64,000 nt of DNA from Neobacillus sp. YX16 (GCF_030123505.1 NZ_CP126115.1:4044001-4108000), one strand, 5' to 3'; positions 54,832 through 63,411 are shown, counted from the stretch's first letter. A program made the numbers and translations. The notes: generated from the sequence alone by a model not told the origin.

Positions 54832-55371
54832 TTATTTATTTCCGTTGATAATTGCTTCTCTTTCTTTTGCGCGTTGGATACGAAGCTCTTCAAGTGCACT
54901 GCCTTCTACATAAGTTGGCAGGTTTGGTTTAACGGCCCCAAGCATTACAAGCATTAATGCTTCTTCATCACCATCGTTGTGAATACCACGGTACACTCCT
55001 GGAGGTGAGCTAATGCAATCCCTTTCATTTAAGCGAATTTCGTGCACTTCATCTTTTCCCACCTCTTGAATAAGCGCTTTCACACTGCCCTTAAGAATGA
55101 AGAAAACTTCTTCAACATCATCGTGTAAATGTAGGGGACCAATACAGCCTGCTGGAAGAACCATTGTGCTTAGTGTAAAATGTTCAGCTGCAATAACATT
55201 TGAATCATTATTAGCTGTAGCTCCACGACCGATATATCTCATTTGAGCTCTTTTGTATTTTGGATCAATTTCTTCTTGAAATTTTAAAACGTTCCAATCT
55301 AAACTACGATCTTGTAATCTAGCCACATATTTCTTTTCAAACTCTGCTACATTAAACTTTTCTTCTGCCAT
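54832..55371 (-). CDS. cupin-domain protein
   Basis: About 179 residues from ATG 55371 behind GGAGAG. Cupin motif 1 GPLHLHDDVEEVFFILKG has His-x-His and Glu metal ligands; motif 2 is PPGVYRGIHNDG. The HxH-x4-E order fits metal-binding cupin dioxygenases, isomerases or decarboxylases. First gene of the ten-gene operon, directly downstream of the bipartite operator. Confidence 0.85.
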   Translation of the reverse strand: MAEEKFNVAEFEKKYVARLQDRSLDWNVLKFQEEIDPKYKRAQMRYIGRGATANNDSNVIAAEHFTLSTMVLPAGCIGPLHLHDDVEEVFFILKGSVKALIQEVGKDEVHEIRLNERDCISSPPGVYRGIHNDGDEEALMLVMLGAVKPNLPTYVEGSALEELRIQRAKEREAIINGNK

Positions 55372-55406
55372 CAAAAACACTCTCCTATAAATTTAAATTT
55401 TTATTA

Positions 55407-55431
55407 TGTTTTAAATGCAAAACACTGTTTT
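55407..55431. promoter_or_regulatory. IclR-type bipartite operator (site A)
   Basis: TGTTTT-AAATGC-AAAACA-C-TGTTTT, just downstream of the predicted start of the cupin operon promoter. Confidence 0.6.
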
Positions 55432-55443
55432 CTTTATAAACCA

Positions 55444-55472
55444 ATTTTAAATCTCAATACTTTAATTGTCAA
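55444..55472 (-). promoter_or_regulatory. promoter of the ten-gene catabolic operon
   Basis: Minus strand TTGACA (55467-55472), 17-bp spacer, TAAAAT (55444-55449). Confidence 0.75.
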
Positions 55473-55493
55473 TTAAAAATATTGAGAAAATTC

Positions 55494-55518
55494 AAAACAC
55501 CGTTTTATATTAGTAACA
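55494..55518. promoter_or_regulatory. bipartite operator, upstream copy (site B)
   Basis: AAAACA-C-CGTTTT-ATATTA-GTAACA, 75 bp from the corresponding half-site of site A, upstream of the -35. Confidence 0.5.
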
Positions 55519-55523
55519 ATTTC

Positions 55524-56804
55524 TTAAATTATAACTCTATTAGAATTCACTTTAAGGCTTCGGACATCGACCGCTTCTTTTTTCAATGTAAAGAGATACG
55601 CTGCAAAACCTAATCCTGCTGCCACGATCAACATCACAATCGATGGTCCAAAGTCACCACCTGAAAAATCACGAAGCCAGCCCATAATATAACTTGAAAA
55701 ACCACCTAAAATGTTCGTAAACCCCATTAAGCCAGCAGCACGACCTGCCGTTGCTGGTGTAGAATATTTTACAATAAATAGATTACTTAAATGAAAGACT
55801 CCACCCTGCGTTCCCATTGCTAGTCCCATACAAATTCCTGCAATAACAGGATGAGGAGCAAGTATAGCTGACGCTAGAAAAATCGCAGTTAAACTAAATA
55901 ATATAGTAGCGAGTAAGCTAGGGCGCTTTGTTTTGTCCGCTAAATATCCGCAAGCTAGTACGAAGCCTAGAGCAAACAGCCAAGATAATGAGGTGATACC
56001 AGTCATGGCCTCTCTTGAGAAGCTTTTTGCTTCAACTAAGTAGGTAGGGAGCCAAATACTGATTCCAAAAAATAAAAAGGAAGACATAAGCATTCCAAAC
56101 CAAACAATCCAATAACGATAATCTTGCGTGAAATTTTGCTTTGGTTTTATTTTTTCATTTGGATCAGGAGTGCGAATATACGCTAATTCCTTTTGATCGA
56201 TACGGTGATGTTCTTCAGGTGTATCCCTTGTTAAAAATACAAACATCGGAATGACGATGAAAAGGTTAAATCCAGCTAAAAAGAAAAAGGCAGCTTCCCA
56301 ATGAAAAGTAGCGATTACTAAGCTTAATATCACCGCTCCGCAGGCAGGTCCAAAGTAGTTTCCAGCCAGCCATGAAGATTGAGCTCTTCCAAGCTCGCGA
56401 TGGTTAAACCAATTGGAGATAAATTTCCCACAGACAGGAATCATCATCCCTTCACCAAATCCTAGGATCACACGGCTTACAAGAAACATCTCATAGGAAG
56501 TTGCCAGTCCTCCAAATATCATCGTGAGTGTCCAAATACAGAGGCCTATGATCGCTGTTTTTCTAGCTCCTAGTTTATCAATAATAAAACCCCAAAATAG
56601 ATTAGAAAAAGCATAGGACACGGTAAAGATGAATGTGATGAAGCCAATTTTTGCGTTTTTATCTGCTCCTGTTATACCTAGGTCTGCTAGGAAGGACGGA
56701 TCAGTTTGGATAATTGAAATGCCTAACTTATCAATTTGTCCAAAAAACCAAAAGAAAAAGATTGGGACTGCAATATAAAGCCACCTTTTGTTCCCCATCA
56801 ACAT
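55524..56804 (-). CDS. MFS transporter (anion:cation symporter type)
   Basis: 426 residues, twelve membrane helices. Motif WGFIIDKLGARKTAIIGLCIW (loop 2-3) and VSRVILGFGEGMMIPV are typical of the ACS family that imports aromatic and sugar acids. Probable importer of the pathway substrate. ATG with AAGGGGGG. Own promoter with operator sites C and D. Confidence 0.9.
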   Translation of the reverse strand: MLMGNKRWLYIAVPIFFFWFFGQIDKLGISIIQTDPSFLADLGITGADKNAKIGFITFIFTVSYAFSNLFWGFIIDKLGARKTAIIGLCIWTLTMIFGGLATSYEMFLVSRVILGFGEGMMIPVCGKFISNWFNHRELGRAQSSWLAGNYFGPACGAVILSLVIATFHWEAAFFFLAGFNLFIVIPMFVFLTRDTPEEHHRIDQKELAYIRTPDPNEKIKPKQNFTQDYRYWIVWFGMLMSSFLFFGISIWLPTYLVEAKSFSREAMTGITSLSWLFALGFVLACGYLADKTKRPSLLATILFSLTAIFLASAILAPHPVIAGICMGLAMGTQGGVFHLSNLFIVKYSTPATAGRAAGLMGFTNILGGFSSYIMGWLRDFSGGDFGPSIVMLIVAAGLGFAAYLFTLKKEAVDVRSLKVNSNRVII

Positions 56805-56827
56805 ATAATCCCCCCTTAAATAAATTA

Positions 56828-56852
56828 TGTTTCATATAGAAAACATCGTTTT
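56828..56852. promoter_or_regulatory. IclR-type bipartite operator (site C)
   Basis: TGTTTC-ATATAG-AAAACA-T-CGTTTT, just downstream of the MFS promoter start. Confidence 0.6.
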
Positions 56853-56863
56853 TCCTTAATTTA

Positions 56864-56892
56864 ATTTTAAATTTATAAGAATATTATGTCAA
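56864..56892 (-). promoter_or_regulatory. promoter of the MFS gene
   Basis: Minus strand TTGACA (56887-56892), 17-bp spacer, TAAAAT (56864-56869). Confidence 0.75.
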
Positions 56893-56920
56893 TACATATT
56901 CAAAAAAATGTTTCGTTATC

Positions 56921-56945
56921 AAAATAATGTTTTATATACGAAACA
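56921..56945. promoter_or_regulatory. bipartite operator, upstream copy (site D)
   Basis: AAAATA-A-TGTTTT-ATATAC-GAAACA, 81 bp from the equivalent half-site of site C, upstream of the MFS promoter. Confidence 0.5.
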
Positions 56946-56965
56946 AAATCAGATATTAATCACAC

Positions 56966-56990
56966 AAAAAAAAACTTGCGTTTGCAAGCC
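56966..56990 (-). terminator. terminator of the hydrolase-IclR unit
   Basis: CTTGC / GCAAG stem with nine T residues on the minus strand. Confidence 0.75.
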
Positions 56991-57002
56991 TTTTCTACTT
57001 AT

Positions 57003-57791
57003 CTAGTTTTTTAAATGATATCCCATATAGCTAGACAATTTTGCTGATGTTTCTAATGCTCTAGGCAGTGCTACTTTCTCGATGAATTCATTATGGAATG
57101 TTGTTTCAGTAGCTACTACATTTACAGCTGCCAAAACCTTTCCAGAACGGTCGAAAATCGGCGCAGCCACTGATTGAATTCCTAACGTTAATTCTCCTTT
57201 GGTAATCGCATATCCTTTTTTACGAATTCCTTCTAATTCTTCCTGTAAATCTAATAAATCAGTTTGGGTCCTATCTGTATAAGGTTTTAAATTTGATCCA
57301 TATAAAACCATATTTAATTGTTCCTTCGATTGGTATGCTAGCTGCACCTTTCCATTTGCAGTTGCATGGGCAGGGAGTCTAAGTCCAATATTAACATTAA
57401 TGGCTGAAATGCCTCTAACAGGGGCGCTCCCTACATAAACAACTTCATGTCCATCCAATATCGAAAGATGACAGGATGCTCCTGTTTCATCTCTTAAGTT
57501 TTCAATATATGGCTGCGCAATTTCCGGAAGCTTTAAACTACTTAAGTATGAAAACCCAATTTCTAAAACTTTAGGTGTTAAACTGTATCGCTTAGTGGCT
57601 TCATCTTGAGCTAGGTAACCAAGTGATTGAAGAGTAAATAATAACCTAAATGGTACTGTCCGGCTTACGTTTAGTTCTTTTGCAATTTCGACCAATGATA
57701 ATGTCTGCCGTTCCTCACCAAACAACTTTAATATTTCTAATCCTCTTACTAATGCATTGGCATTATATCGTTCTTTATCATCCTTTGTCAT
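57003..57791 (-). CDS. IclR family transcriptional regulator (paralogue 1)
   Basis: About 262 residues from ATG 57791 behind GGGAGG. Winged-helix HTH (SLVEIAKELNVSRTVPFRLLFTLQ, about 33-56) and a C-terminal IclR effector domain (LRLPAHATANGKVQLAY, GIQSVAAPIFDRSGKVLAAVNVVAT). Very similar throughout to the divergent IclR at 58839. Forms a unit with the alpha/beta hydrolase gene, whose promoter holds operator site E. Confidence 0.92.
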   Translation of the reverse strand: MTKDDKERYNANALVRGLEILKLFGEERQTLSLVEIAKELNVSRTVPFRLLFTLQSLGYLAQDEATKRYSLTPKVLEIGFSYLSSLKLPEIAQPYIENLRDETGASCHLSILDGHEVVYVGSAPVRGISAINVNIGLRLPAHATANGKVQLAYQSKEQLNMVLYGSNLKPYTDRTQTDLLDLQEELEGIRKKGYAITKGELTLGIQSVAAPIFDRSGKVLAAVNVVATETTFHNEFIEKVALPRALETSAKLSSYMGYHLKN

Positions 57792-57830
57792 CGTTCCCAC
57801 ACCTCCCTTGAGCGGTTAATATTCTGTGAT

Positions 57831-58616
57831 TTAACTAAGAAAGTCCAATACAATTTTATTAAAGCTGTTCGGATTTTCCTGATAACATAAATGTCCTGTT
57901 CCCGGAATGATTACTAACTCTGAATTTTTTAGCTGTTTATGGAAAATCTCTGACTCACTTACCGGGGTTACCTTATCGAATTCTCCACAAATAATAAGTG
58001 AGCGAGTCGTAATAGAGGATAACATGTTCATTTGGTTTAAATGAAATAAAGAATATGCAACTGATCGGTACCCCATAGGTCTTACCTGTGACATAATTCT
58101 TTCCGCTTCCTTTTTGACTTCTGGATCAGGATTTGGCGACAGAAGTTCCTTCACTCTTTTTGCAGCAATTTCCTTTGGATCTAATGTATTAATATTATTA
58201 AGGCGTGCTGTTAACCTCTTTTGATTTTCTTCCATACTTAACGATGCGGATCCCCTTGTAGCATCTGAGATGATTAAAGTTTCCACCATTTCAGGAAATC
58301 GATAACAAAAATCCAGTGCAATCGCAGAACCCATCGAATGTCCTAAGAGAGTTACAGATTTATAGTTTAGGGCATCTATAAATCCTTTTAAAATATCTGC
58401 AAACTGACTAAACTCCTTGAATTCCTCTTTAGGGTCTGAACTCTTTCCATATCCTGGTGCATCCCAAGCGATCACCGTATAATTTTCACTTAGCCCAGCT
58501 AATTGATTTTTCCAGGATTGAGAATTGTTACCCATCCCATGGAGTATGATTATCGGGTTTCCGTTCCCTTCTTTCTCATAATGAATAGATAAATCCTCTA
58601 CGGATAAATACGGCAT
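57831..58616 (-). CDS. alpha/beta hydrolase (possible meta-cleavage product hydrolase)
   Basis: 261 residues. LLGHSMGSAIALDF holds the nucleophile Ser (GHSMG, about residue 96); the acid is in CGEFDKVTPVS (about 215) and the His in PGTGHLCYQENP (about 242). The complete triad and single-domain length fit the BphD/HsaD type of C-C hydrolases, but other esters are possible. RBS GGAGG; 30 bases ahead of the IclR gene. Confidence 0.88.
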   Translation of the reverse strand: MPYLSVEDLSIHYEKEGNGNPIIILHGMGNNSQSWKNQLAGLSENYTVIAWDAPGYGKSSDPKEEFKEFSQFADILKGFIDALNYKSVTLLGHSMGSAIALDFCYRFPEMVETLIISDATRGSASLSMEENQKRLTARLNNINTLDPKEIAAKRVKELLSPNPDPEVKKEAERIMSQVRPMGYRSVAYSLFHLNQMNMLSSITTRSLIICGEFDKVTPVSESEIFHKQLKNSELVIIPGTGHLCYQENPNSFNKIVLDFLS

Positions 58617-58639
58617 TTTCTACCTCCTCTATGCTTATT

Positions 58640-58664
58640 TGTTTTTTCAGCAAAACATTGTTTT
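58640..58664. promoter_or_regulatory. IclR-type bipartite operator (site E)
   Basis: TGTTTT-TTCAGC-AAAACA-T-TGTTTT, immediately downstream of the hydrolase-iclR promoter start, implying autoregulation. Confidence 0.6.
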
Positions 58665-58672
58665 TCTTTTAC

Positions 58673-58700
58673 ATAATATAACATTATAACAATTAGTCAA
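58673..58700 (-). promoter_or_regulatory. promoter of the hydrolase-IclR unit
   Basis: Minus strand TTGACT (58695-58700), 16-bp spacer, TATTAT (58673-58678). Confidence 0.65.
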
Positions 58701-58838
58701 CGGAATTTTCAGATTAATTAAGATTTTTATCGGTGTTAAAAGACGCAGGACAGGAAAATGTTGTATAATATTAACGAATCTTGTAATTAACAAGCTGATC
58801 CAATTGCCTCAACTACCGTTTTACTAGGAGTGATATAT

Positions 58839-59627
58839 ATGTCTGAAGATAAAAATGATCGTTACTTATCCAATTCTCTTGTTAGAGGTTTAGAAATATT
58901 AAAGATGTTTAATGGTGACATGCCCACACTTTCATTATCTGAAATAGCTAATAAGCTTAATGTTAGTCGTACAACTCCTTACCGAATCTTGTTCACTCTT
59001 CAATCCTTAGGTTATATCAGGCAGGATGAACTAACAAAAAGATATGAACTGACGCCTAAAGTCCTTGAACTAGGGTTCACCTATTTGAATACAATGCCTT
59101 TGTTAGACTTAGCACGGCCTTACTTAGAAGAACTCAGAGATAAAACGGGGTTATCAACACATCTCGGAATACTTGATGGTAATGAAGTTGCTTATATCGC
59201 AAGAGTTCCTGGAAAAGGTGTATCAACTGTCAATGTTACAGTTGGCTCAAGACTTCCTGCACATGCTACGGCTTTAGGAAAGGTATTGCTTGCATTTCAG
59301 AAAGAAGAAAAATTAACCGCCATGCTAAATGGGAATGAATTAAAGTCGTATACCGGTAAGACAAAAACAGAACTACTAGCATTAGAAAAAGAATTAACAA
59401 AAATAAAGAAAAAGGGTTATTCTACAAGCGATGAAGAATTTGAAAACGGAATATTTTCTGTTGCTGCTCCAATAGTAAATAAACAGGGTCATATTATTGC
59501 CGCAATTAATGTCGTAGCACCTGTGGCCGTCTGTAAAGATGATTTTATTACGGAAACAGTTATTCCTGTTTTACTAAAACAGGCAGACCAACTTTCTTCC
59601 TATTCAGGATATCACCAACATAATTAA
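58839..59627 (+). CDS. IclR family transcriptional regulator (paralogue 2)
   Basis: About 262 residues from ATG 58839 behind AGGAGTG. HTH SLSEIANKLNVSRTTPYRILFTLQ and effector domain SRLPAHATALGKVLLAFQ, VNVVAPV. It pairs with the divergent IclR at 57003 in sequence along its whole length, so the two arose by duplication. Single-gene unit ending at a long perfect hairpin. Confidence 0.92.
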   Translation: MSEDKNDRYLSNSLVRGLEILKMFNGDMPTLSLSEIANKLNVSRTTPYRILFTLQSLGYIRQDELTKRYELTPKVLELGFTYLNTMPLLDLARPYLEELRDKTGLSTHLGILDGNEVAYIARVPGKGVSTVNVTVGSRLPAHATALGKVLLAFQKEEKLTAMLNGNELKSYTGKTKTELLALEKELTKIKKKGYSTSDEEFENGIFSVAAPIVNKQGHIIAAINVVAPVAVCKDDFITETVIPVLLKQADQLSSYSGYHQHN

Positions 59628-59637
59628 GTTTTTGCAG

Positions 59638-59698
59638 GGGATATCGATATTCATTTCCATCTGCAGGAGCAATGAATATCGATATCCCCTCTTTCTTA
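59638..59698 (+). terminator. long perfect hairpin / terminator of the second IclR gene
   Basis: Eighteen-bp perfect stem GGGGATATCGATATTCAT / ATGAATATCGATATCCCC (59638-59655, 59673-59690), 17-nt loop, then TCTTTCTT. Also faces the end of the ABC operon. Confidence 0.7.
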
Positions 59699-59708
59699 TT
59701 GAAGTTTG

Positions 59709-60461
59709 TTAATGCCAAAAGATAAACTTTTTCTGTATTACATCGAGAATAACACTCAATAAATAACCCACTATAGCAATCAGCATTACGGATGCTAATA
59801 CATTTTCTTGAACGAGTGATGAAGACATAAAGCTTAGTAAATATCCCATTCCTTCTGTTGAACTTATCATTTCTGTTAATATTGAAATAATAAGTGCAAG
59901 TGGAAGTGCAATTCTCAAGCCCGTAAAGATAGATGGAGCTGTTGCAGGCAGCAATACCTTCCAAAACATGTTAAAATGATTGGCTCCCATATTCTGTGAA
60001 GCCCATACATAGATATGGTTTACCCTTAGTGCACCATAATAAGTATTAATAATAATAGGAAACAAGCATTCCAAAACGATTAAGAAAATCTTTGAACCTG
60101 AACCAATACCAAGCATAAAAACTAGAATAGGGTATAGTGCAACCCTAGGTATGGGATAGCCAATTGAAAGCATCGGCTGCATCAATTTATTCATAACATT
60201 AAATCGGCTCATCATGATTCCTAGCGGGACACCCATCACAGCTGCAATTGTAAATCCACTTAATACACGGACCATGGTTACCGACAAGTTATCCCAAAGC
60301 AGTGGTGACAAGGCAAGATCGTACGCCACCCCAATCACAACAAACATGGATGGGAATAGCCGTTCTGGCATAATACCAAATGCAGCAATAATTTCCCATA
60401 CAATCAATAGAATAAAAATGGATTGATAGTCTAATACTTTATTCCAAATCTTTTTTATCAT
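59709..60461 (-). CDS. ABC transporter permease, SsuC/TauC-like (second)
   Basis: 250 residues, six helices. The EAA-type loop ASQNMGANHFNMFWKVLLPATAPSIFTGLRIAL is clear. Binding-protein-dependent permease of the sulfonate/nitrate/taurine family. Differs from the first permease, so a heterodimer with it is likely. RBS GAGGTGAAAGG. Confidence 0.9.
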   Translation of the reverse strand: MIKKIWNKVLDYQSIFILLIVWEIIAAFGIMPERLFPSMFVVIGVAYDLALSPLLWDNLSVTMVRVLSGFTIAAVMGVPLGIMMSRFNVMNKLMQPMLSIGYPIPRVALYPILVFMLGIGSGSKIFLIVLECLFPIIINTYYGALRVNHIYVWASQNMGANHFNMFWKVLLPATAPSIFTGLRIALPLALIISILTEMISSTEGMGYLLSFMSSSLVQENVLASVMLIAIVGYLLSVILDVIQKKFIFWH

Positions 60462-60512
60462 CCTTTCACCTCTTCAAGTCCCTAGTAAGTTCCTCTCATA
60501 ATCAACTTGAGA

Positions 60513-61277
60513 TTATGCTTTATTAACATCCCACCATAATACCCTGCCTCGAATGGTAAGTAACAGTTTATCAAAGATAAATCCCAGTAATCCGATAAAT
60601 GCTACACCAGCAAACATATAGTCTGTTCTTCCCCCGAGATCAGCATTAAGAATCAAGAAACCTAATCCAAAGCCGTTTGCAGCGCCAATAATCTCTGATG
60701 AAAACATCATGACAAAGGTCAATCCTAATGAGACTCTTAATCCATCAAATATCTTGGGAAGTGTAACAGGAAATACAATTTTTCTTAATAATTGAAAAGT
60801 ACTTGCTCCCATATTTTGTCCTGACCAAAGATAGACTTGCTTGATGGATTTTACACCATCTCTTGTTGCAACAAAGCATGGAAAAAACGCAGTTAAAAAT
60901 ATAATTAATATTCGAGTTGTATCTGATATTCCAAACCAAACCATTAAGATTGGTAATAAAGCAATCTTTGGTATTGGATTAAGAGTGTTTACAATTGGAT
61001 CAAAGAATGTCCCTACTCTCCGATAATATCCGGCTAAGATTCCTAAAGTAACACCCACAATAACCACTAGCAAAAAGCCCATTAGTGATCTAAAAAGACT
61101 GGAACCGATATGATTTAATAAATCTCCATCCACCCAAAGTTCACCCATTGATTTAATAATCGCCAAAGGGCTGGATAAATAGGTTGGGAACCATTGAAAG
61201 ACAGCTAGGAGTTCCCATATTAAAAATATGGCCAATAGCTCAATAACAGCAACCATTCGGAGAAGTTTATTATCCAT
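60513..61277 (-). CDS. ABC transporter permease, SsuC/TauC-like (first)
   Basis: 254 residues, six helices, EAA loop LWSGQNMGASTFQLLRKIVFPVTLPKIFDGLRVSL. Overlaps the end of the ATPase gene by eight bases, so it is co-translated. RBS GAGGTAG inside the ATPase gene. Confidence 0.9.
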   Translation of the reverse strand: MDNKLLRMVAVIELLAIFLIWELLAVFQWFPTYLSSPLAIIKSMGELWVDGDLLNHIGSSLFRSLMGFLLVVIVGVTLGILAGYYRRVGTFFDPIVNTLNPIPKIALLPILMVWFGISDTTRILIIFLTAFFPCFVATRDGVKSIKQVYLWSGQNMGASTFQLLRKIVFPVTLPKIFDGLRVSLGLTFVMMFSSEIIGAANGFGLGFLILNADLGGRTDYMFAGVAFIGLLGFIFDKLLLTIRGRVLWWDVNKA

Positions 61278-62079
61278 TGACTACCTCCGATACAATTTGG
61301 ACAGGTTTATGATGCTCTTGATGAAGCAGATCCCAAATTTGATTACGATAATCTCTGAATTCAGGGGATTTATAAAGATTTAAATCTCTAGGTCGCGGAA
61401 ACTTGATATCAATTATTTCTGAAATAACAGCTGGTCTGCCGGAAAAAACAACAACGGTATCGCTTAAGAATACTGCCTCTTCGATATCATGGGTAACAAA
61501 TAATACACTTTTCTTCGATTCACTCCATATGCGAAGCAATTCAACCTGCATTTCCTCTCTTGTTTGTGCATCCAATGCACCAAAAGGTTCATCCATTAAC
61601 AAAACTTCAGGATCGAAAGCAAGTATCCGCGCAAGCGAAATTCTCTGTCTCATCCCGCCTGATAGCTGGGAAGGTAATTGATTTCGAAAATCCCATAAGC
61701 GCACCAATTTCAAATACCTTTCAACAATCTCGTTTTTCTCCTTCTTCGGCATCCCTTGAATATCTAATCCCCAAGCAACATTGTCAAATACATTCAACCA
61801 TGGAAATAGGGCAGATTCCTGAAACATCATTCCCCTGTCTGGCCCGGGCTTTTCAACTTCTTTTCCTCTTACTTTTACTTTACCGGATGACTTTTCAATA
61901 AATCCCCCGACAATGTGTAAAAATGTGCTTTTTCCGCAGCCGCTTGGCCCCACGATACTAACAAATTTTCCTTCAGGGATTGTTAAACTTACATCTTTTA
62001 TCGCAACTGTTTCTTCCTTTTTGGTGGAATAAACCTTTCTCAAATTCTCAATTTCCATAGCAGCGTTCTTTTTGGTCAT
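61270..62079 (-). CDS. ABC transporter ATPase, SsuB/TauB-like
   Basis: About 269 residues from ATG 62079 behind GGAGGAG (an upstream in-frame ATG lies before the site). Walker A GPSGCGKSTF, signature LSGGMRQRISLARILAF, Walker B EVLLMDEPFGALDA. Energises the importer built by the two permeases and the lipoprotein. Confidence 0.93.
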   Translation of the reverse strand: MTKKNAAMEIENLRKVYSTKKEETVAIKDVSLTIPEGKFVSIVGPSGCGKSTFLHIVGGFIEKSSGKVKVRGKEVEKPGPDRGMMFQESALFPWLNVFDNVAWGLDIQGMPKKEKNEIVERYLKLVRLWDFRNQLPSQLSGGMRQRISLARILAFDPEVLLMDEPFGALDAQTREEMQVELLRIWSESKKSVLFVTHDIEEAVFLSDTVVVFSGRPAVISEIIDIKFPRPRDLNLYKSPEFRDYRNQIWDLLHQEHHKPVQIVSEVVNG

Positions 62080-62100
62080 TTGTACTCCTCCTATTAATAA

Positions 62101-62126
62101 ATGCGAGGACAAATGTCCCCGCATTA
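62101..62126 (-). terminator. intercistronic hairpin between binding-protein and ATPase genes
   Basis: AATGCGGGGACA / TGTCCTCGCATT stem with only a weak U run. It probably lowers expression of the downstream ATPase relative to the binding protein. Confidence 0.5.
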
Positions 62127-62127
62127 C

Positions 62128-63132
62128 TTATTCAGATGGCAACAACGAGGTATCAATTAAATCATCAAGATCTATCTTTTTCTCAATCCACTTATCTTTT
62201 AGCATAAGTTCCTGAACTTTCTCCCAACCATCCTTGTTAATATAGGCAGAACGATTATTGTCGGTCATGTTAACATATATTTTCGGGTCTGCTTGGACCT
62301 TTTTCGTTTTATCAATGATCTTTTGTCTCGCTTCTGGGCCATTTTCGTGGTAATACTTTACGATATTTGCATAGTCAGCTAAGAAATCTTTTACAGCTTG
62401 CTTATTTTCCTTAATAAAGTCTGGGTGTAAGAACATAACGAGGAAATCCTCATCGAAAGGAACACCTGTTTTAGAGGTAAAGATGGTTTTAAACTCCCCG
62501 CTCTCTTCGGCAGCTGCACCAAATGGCTGTGGAAACATCCCTAAATCAATTTTTTTAGATTTAACTGCTTCAGTCATGGCTGGAATTGGGGTGATTGCAT
62601 ATTTCACATCTTTATCCGGATCTAAACCAGCAGATCTCAGGGCACTTCGAACCCACATATCGGTTGGTGATTTGAAATCAGAAAGACCGATTGTTTTCCC
62701 TTTAAGGTCCTTAATGTCATTAATTTCTGATTCCTTTAATGTCATGAAAGCTGAATTGAATCCTACATCCGGTGTATCCTTAGACACAACAGCTACTACT
62801 TTCAGCTCAACCCCTTGAGAGCTTGATAGAATTGCCGCACCTTGTCCTAATGTTCCCCCATCAATTTGATCTGCTTGATAAGCATTTAATCTATCTGCAT
62901 TTGCTCTAAATTGAGAGAGATTAAGTTTATATGTTTTTCCGAGATTAGGAGCCAACGATGGGTCTGCTTCAAATAGCCAAATTGGTTCTTCCGTGGCAAA
63001 TCCGCCGCCAAAGTTAATTTCTACAACTCCACCGTCTTTCTTCTCTGCATCCCCAGAAGATTTTTCCCCGGAACACGCTGCAAGCATGAAGGTAAGTGTG
63101 ATTAGACCGAAAAATAATAAGTACTTTTTCAC
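62128..63132 (-). CDS. ABC transporter substrate-binding lipoprotein (SsuA/NMT1-like)
   Basis: About 334 residues from GTG 63132, nine bases after GGGAG. Lipoprotein signal (KKYLLFFGLITLTFMLAAC, Cys lipidation). NMT1/SsuA-type fold (KSKKIDLGMFPQPFGAAA, LKGKTIGLSDFKSPTDMWV). Binds an anion such as a sulfonate or carboxylate; the cluster suggests an aromatic acid or sulfonate. Operator site F and a promoter lie upstream. Confidence 0.9.
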   Translation of the reverse strand: MKKYLLFFGLITLTFMLAACSGEKSSGDAEKKDGGVVEINFGGGFATEEPIWLFEADPSLAPNLGKTYKLNLSQFRANADRLNAYQADQIDGGTLGQGAAILSSSQGVELKVVAVVSKDTPDVGFNSAFMTLKESEINDIKDLKGKTIGLSDFKSPTDMWVRSALRSAGLDPDKDVKYAITPIPAMTEAVKSKKIDLGMFPQPFGAAAEESGEFKTIFTSKTGVPFDEDFLVMFLHPDFIKENKQAVKDFLADYANIVKYYHENGPEARQKIIDKTKKVQADPKIYVNMTDNNRSAYINKDGWEKVQELMLKDKWIEKKIDLDDLIDTSLLPSE

Positions 63133-63274
63133 AAAGAACAACTCCCATTCTTTCTCAAATTGTTAAACCCCTGACATCCCCCTACTTATTTCATCCCATT
63201 TGTTTCAATTTCAAATTTCATATAAATATGAAAAGCAAAAAAACTAGAGTTATTTCACTATCACTCTCCTTTAA

Positions 63275-63300
63275 TGTTTTATATACAAAAACAAGTTTTG
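63275..63300. promoter_or_regulatory. IclR-type bipartite operator (site F)
   Basis: TGTTTT-ATATAC-AAAAACA-AG-TTTTG, just downstream of the ABC importer promoter start; spacing differs by one base from sites A, C and E. Confidence 0.5.
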
Positions 63301-63310
63301 TTATATATAC

Positions 63311-63339
63311 ATTGTAATAACTGTTGGAATAGTAGTCAA
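63311..63339 (-). promoter_or_regulatory. promoter of the ABC importer operon
   Basis: Minus strand TTGACT (63334-63339), 17-bp spacer, TACAAT (63311-63316). Confidence 0.7.
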
Positions 63340-63383
63340 TCAATTTATTTGAAAATATATAATTTTCAGTCAACCATAAACAA

Positions 63384-63411
63384 GAAAAAAGTCTCCAGTT
63401 TCCTGAGACTT
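63384..63411 (-). terminator. terminator of the GntR gene
   Basis: AGTCTC / GAGACT stem, nine-base loop, T-rich on the minus strand. Confidence 0.7.

Noticed and set aside
61403..61901. Plus-strand ORFs of 92 and 113 codons
   Set aside because: They are opposite the SsuB-like ATPase gene, whose motifs are complete.
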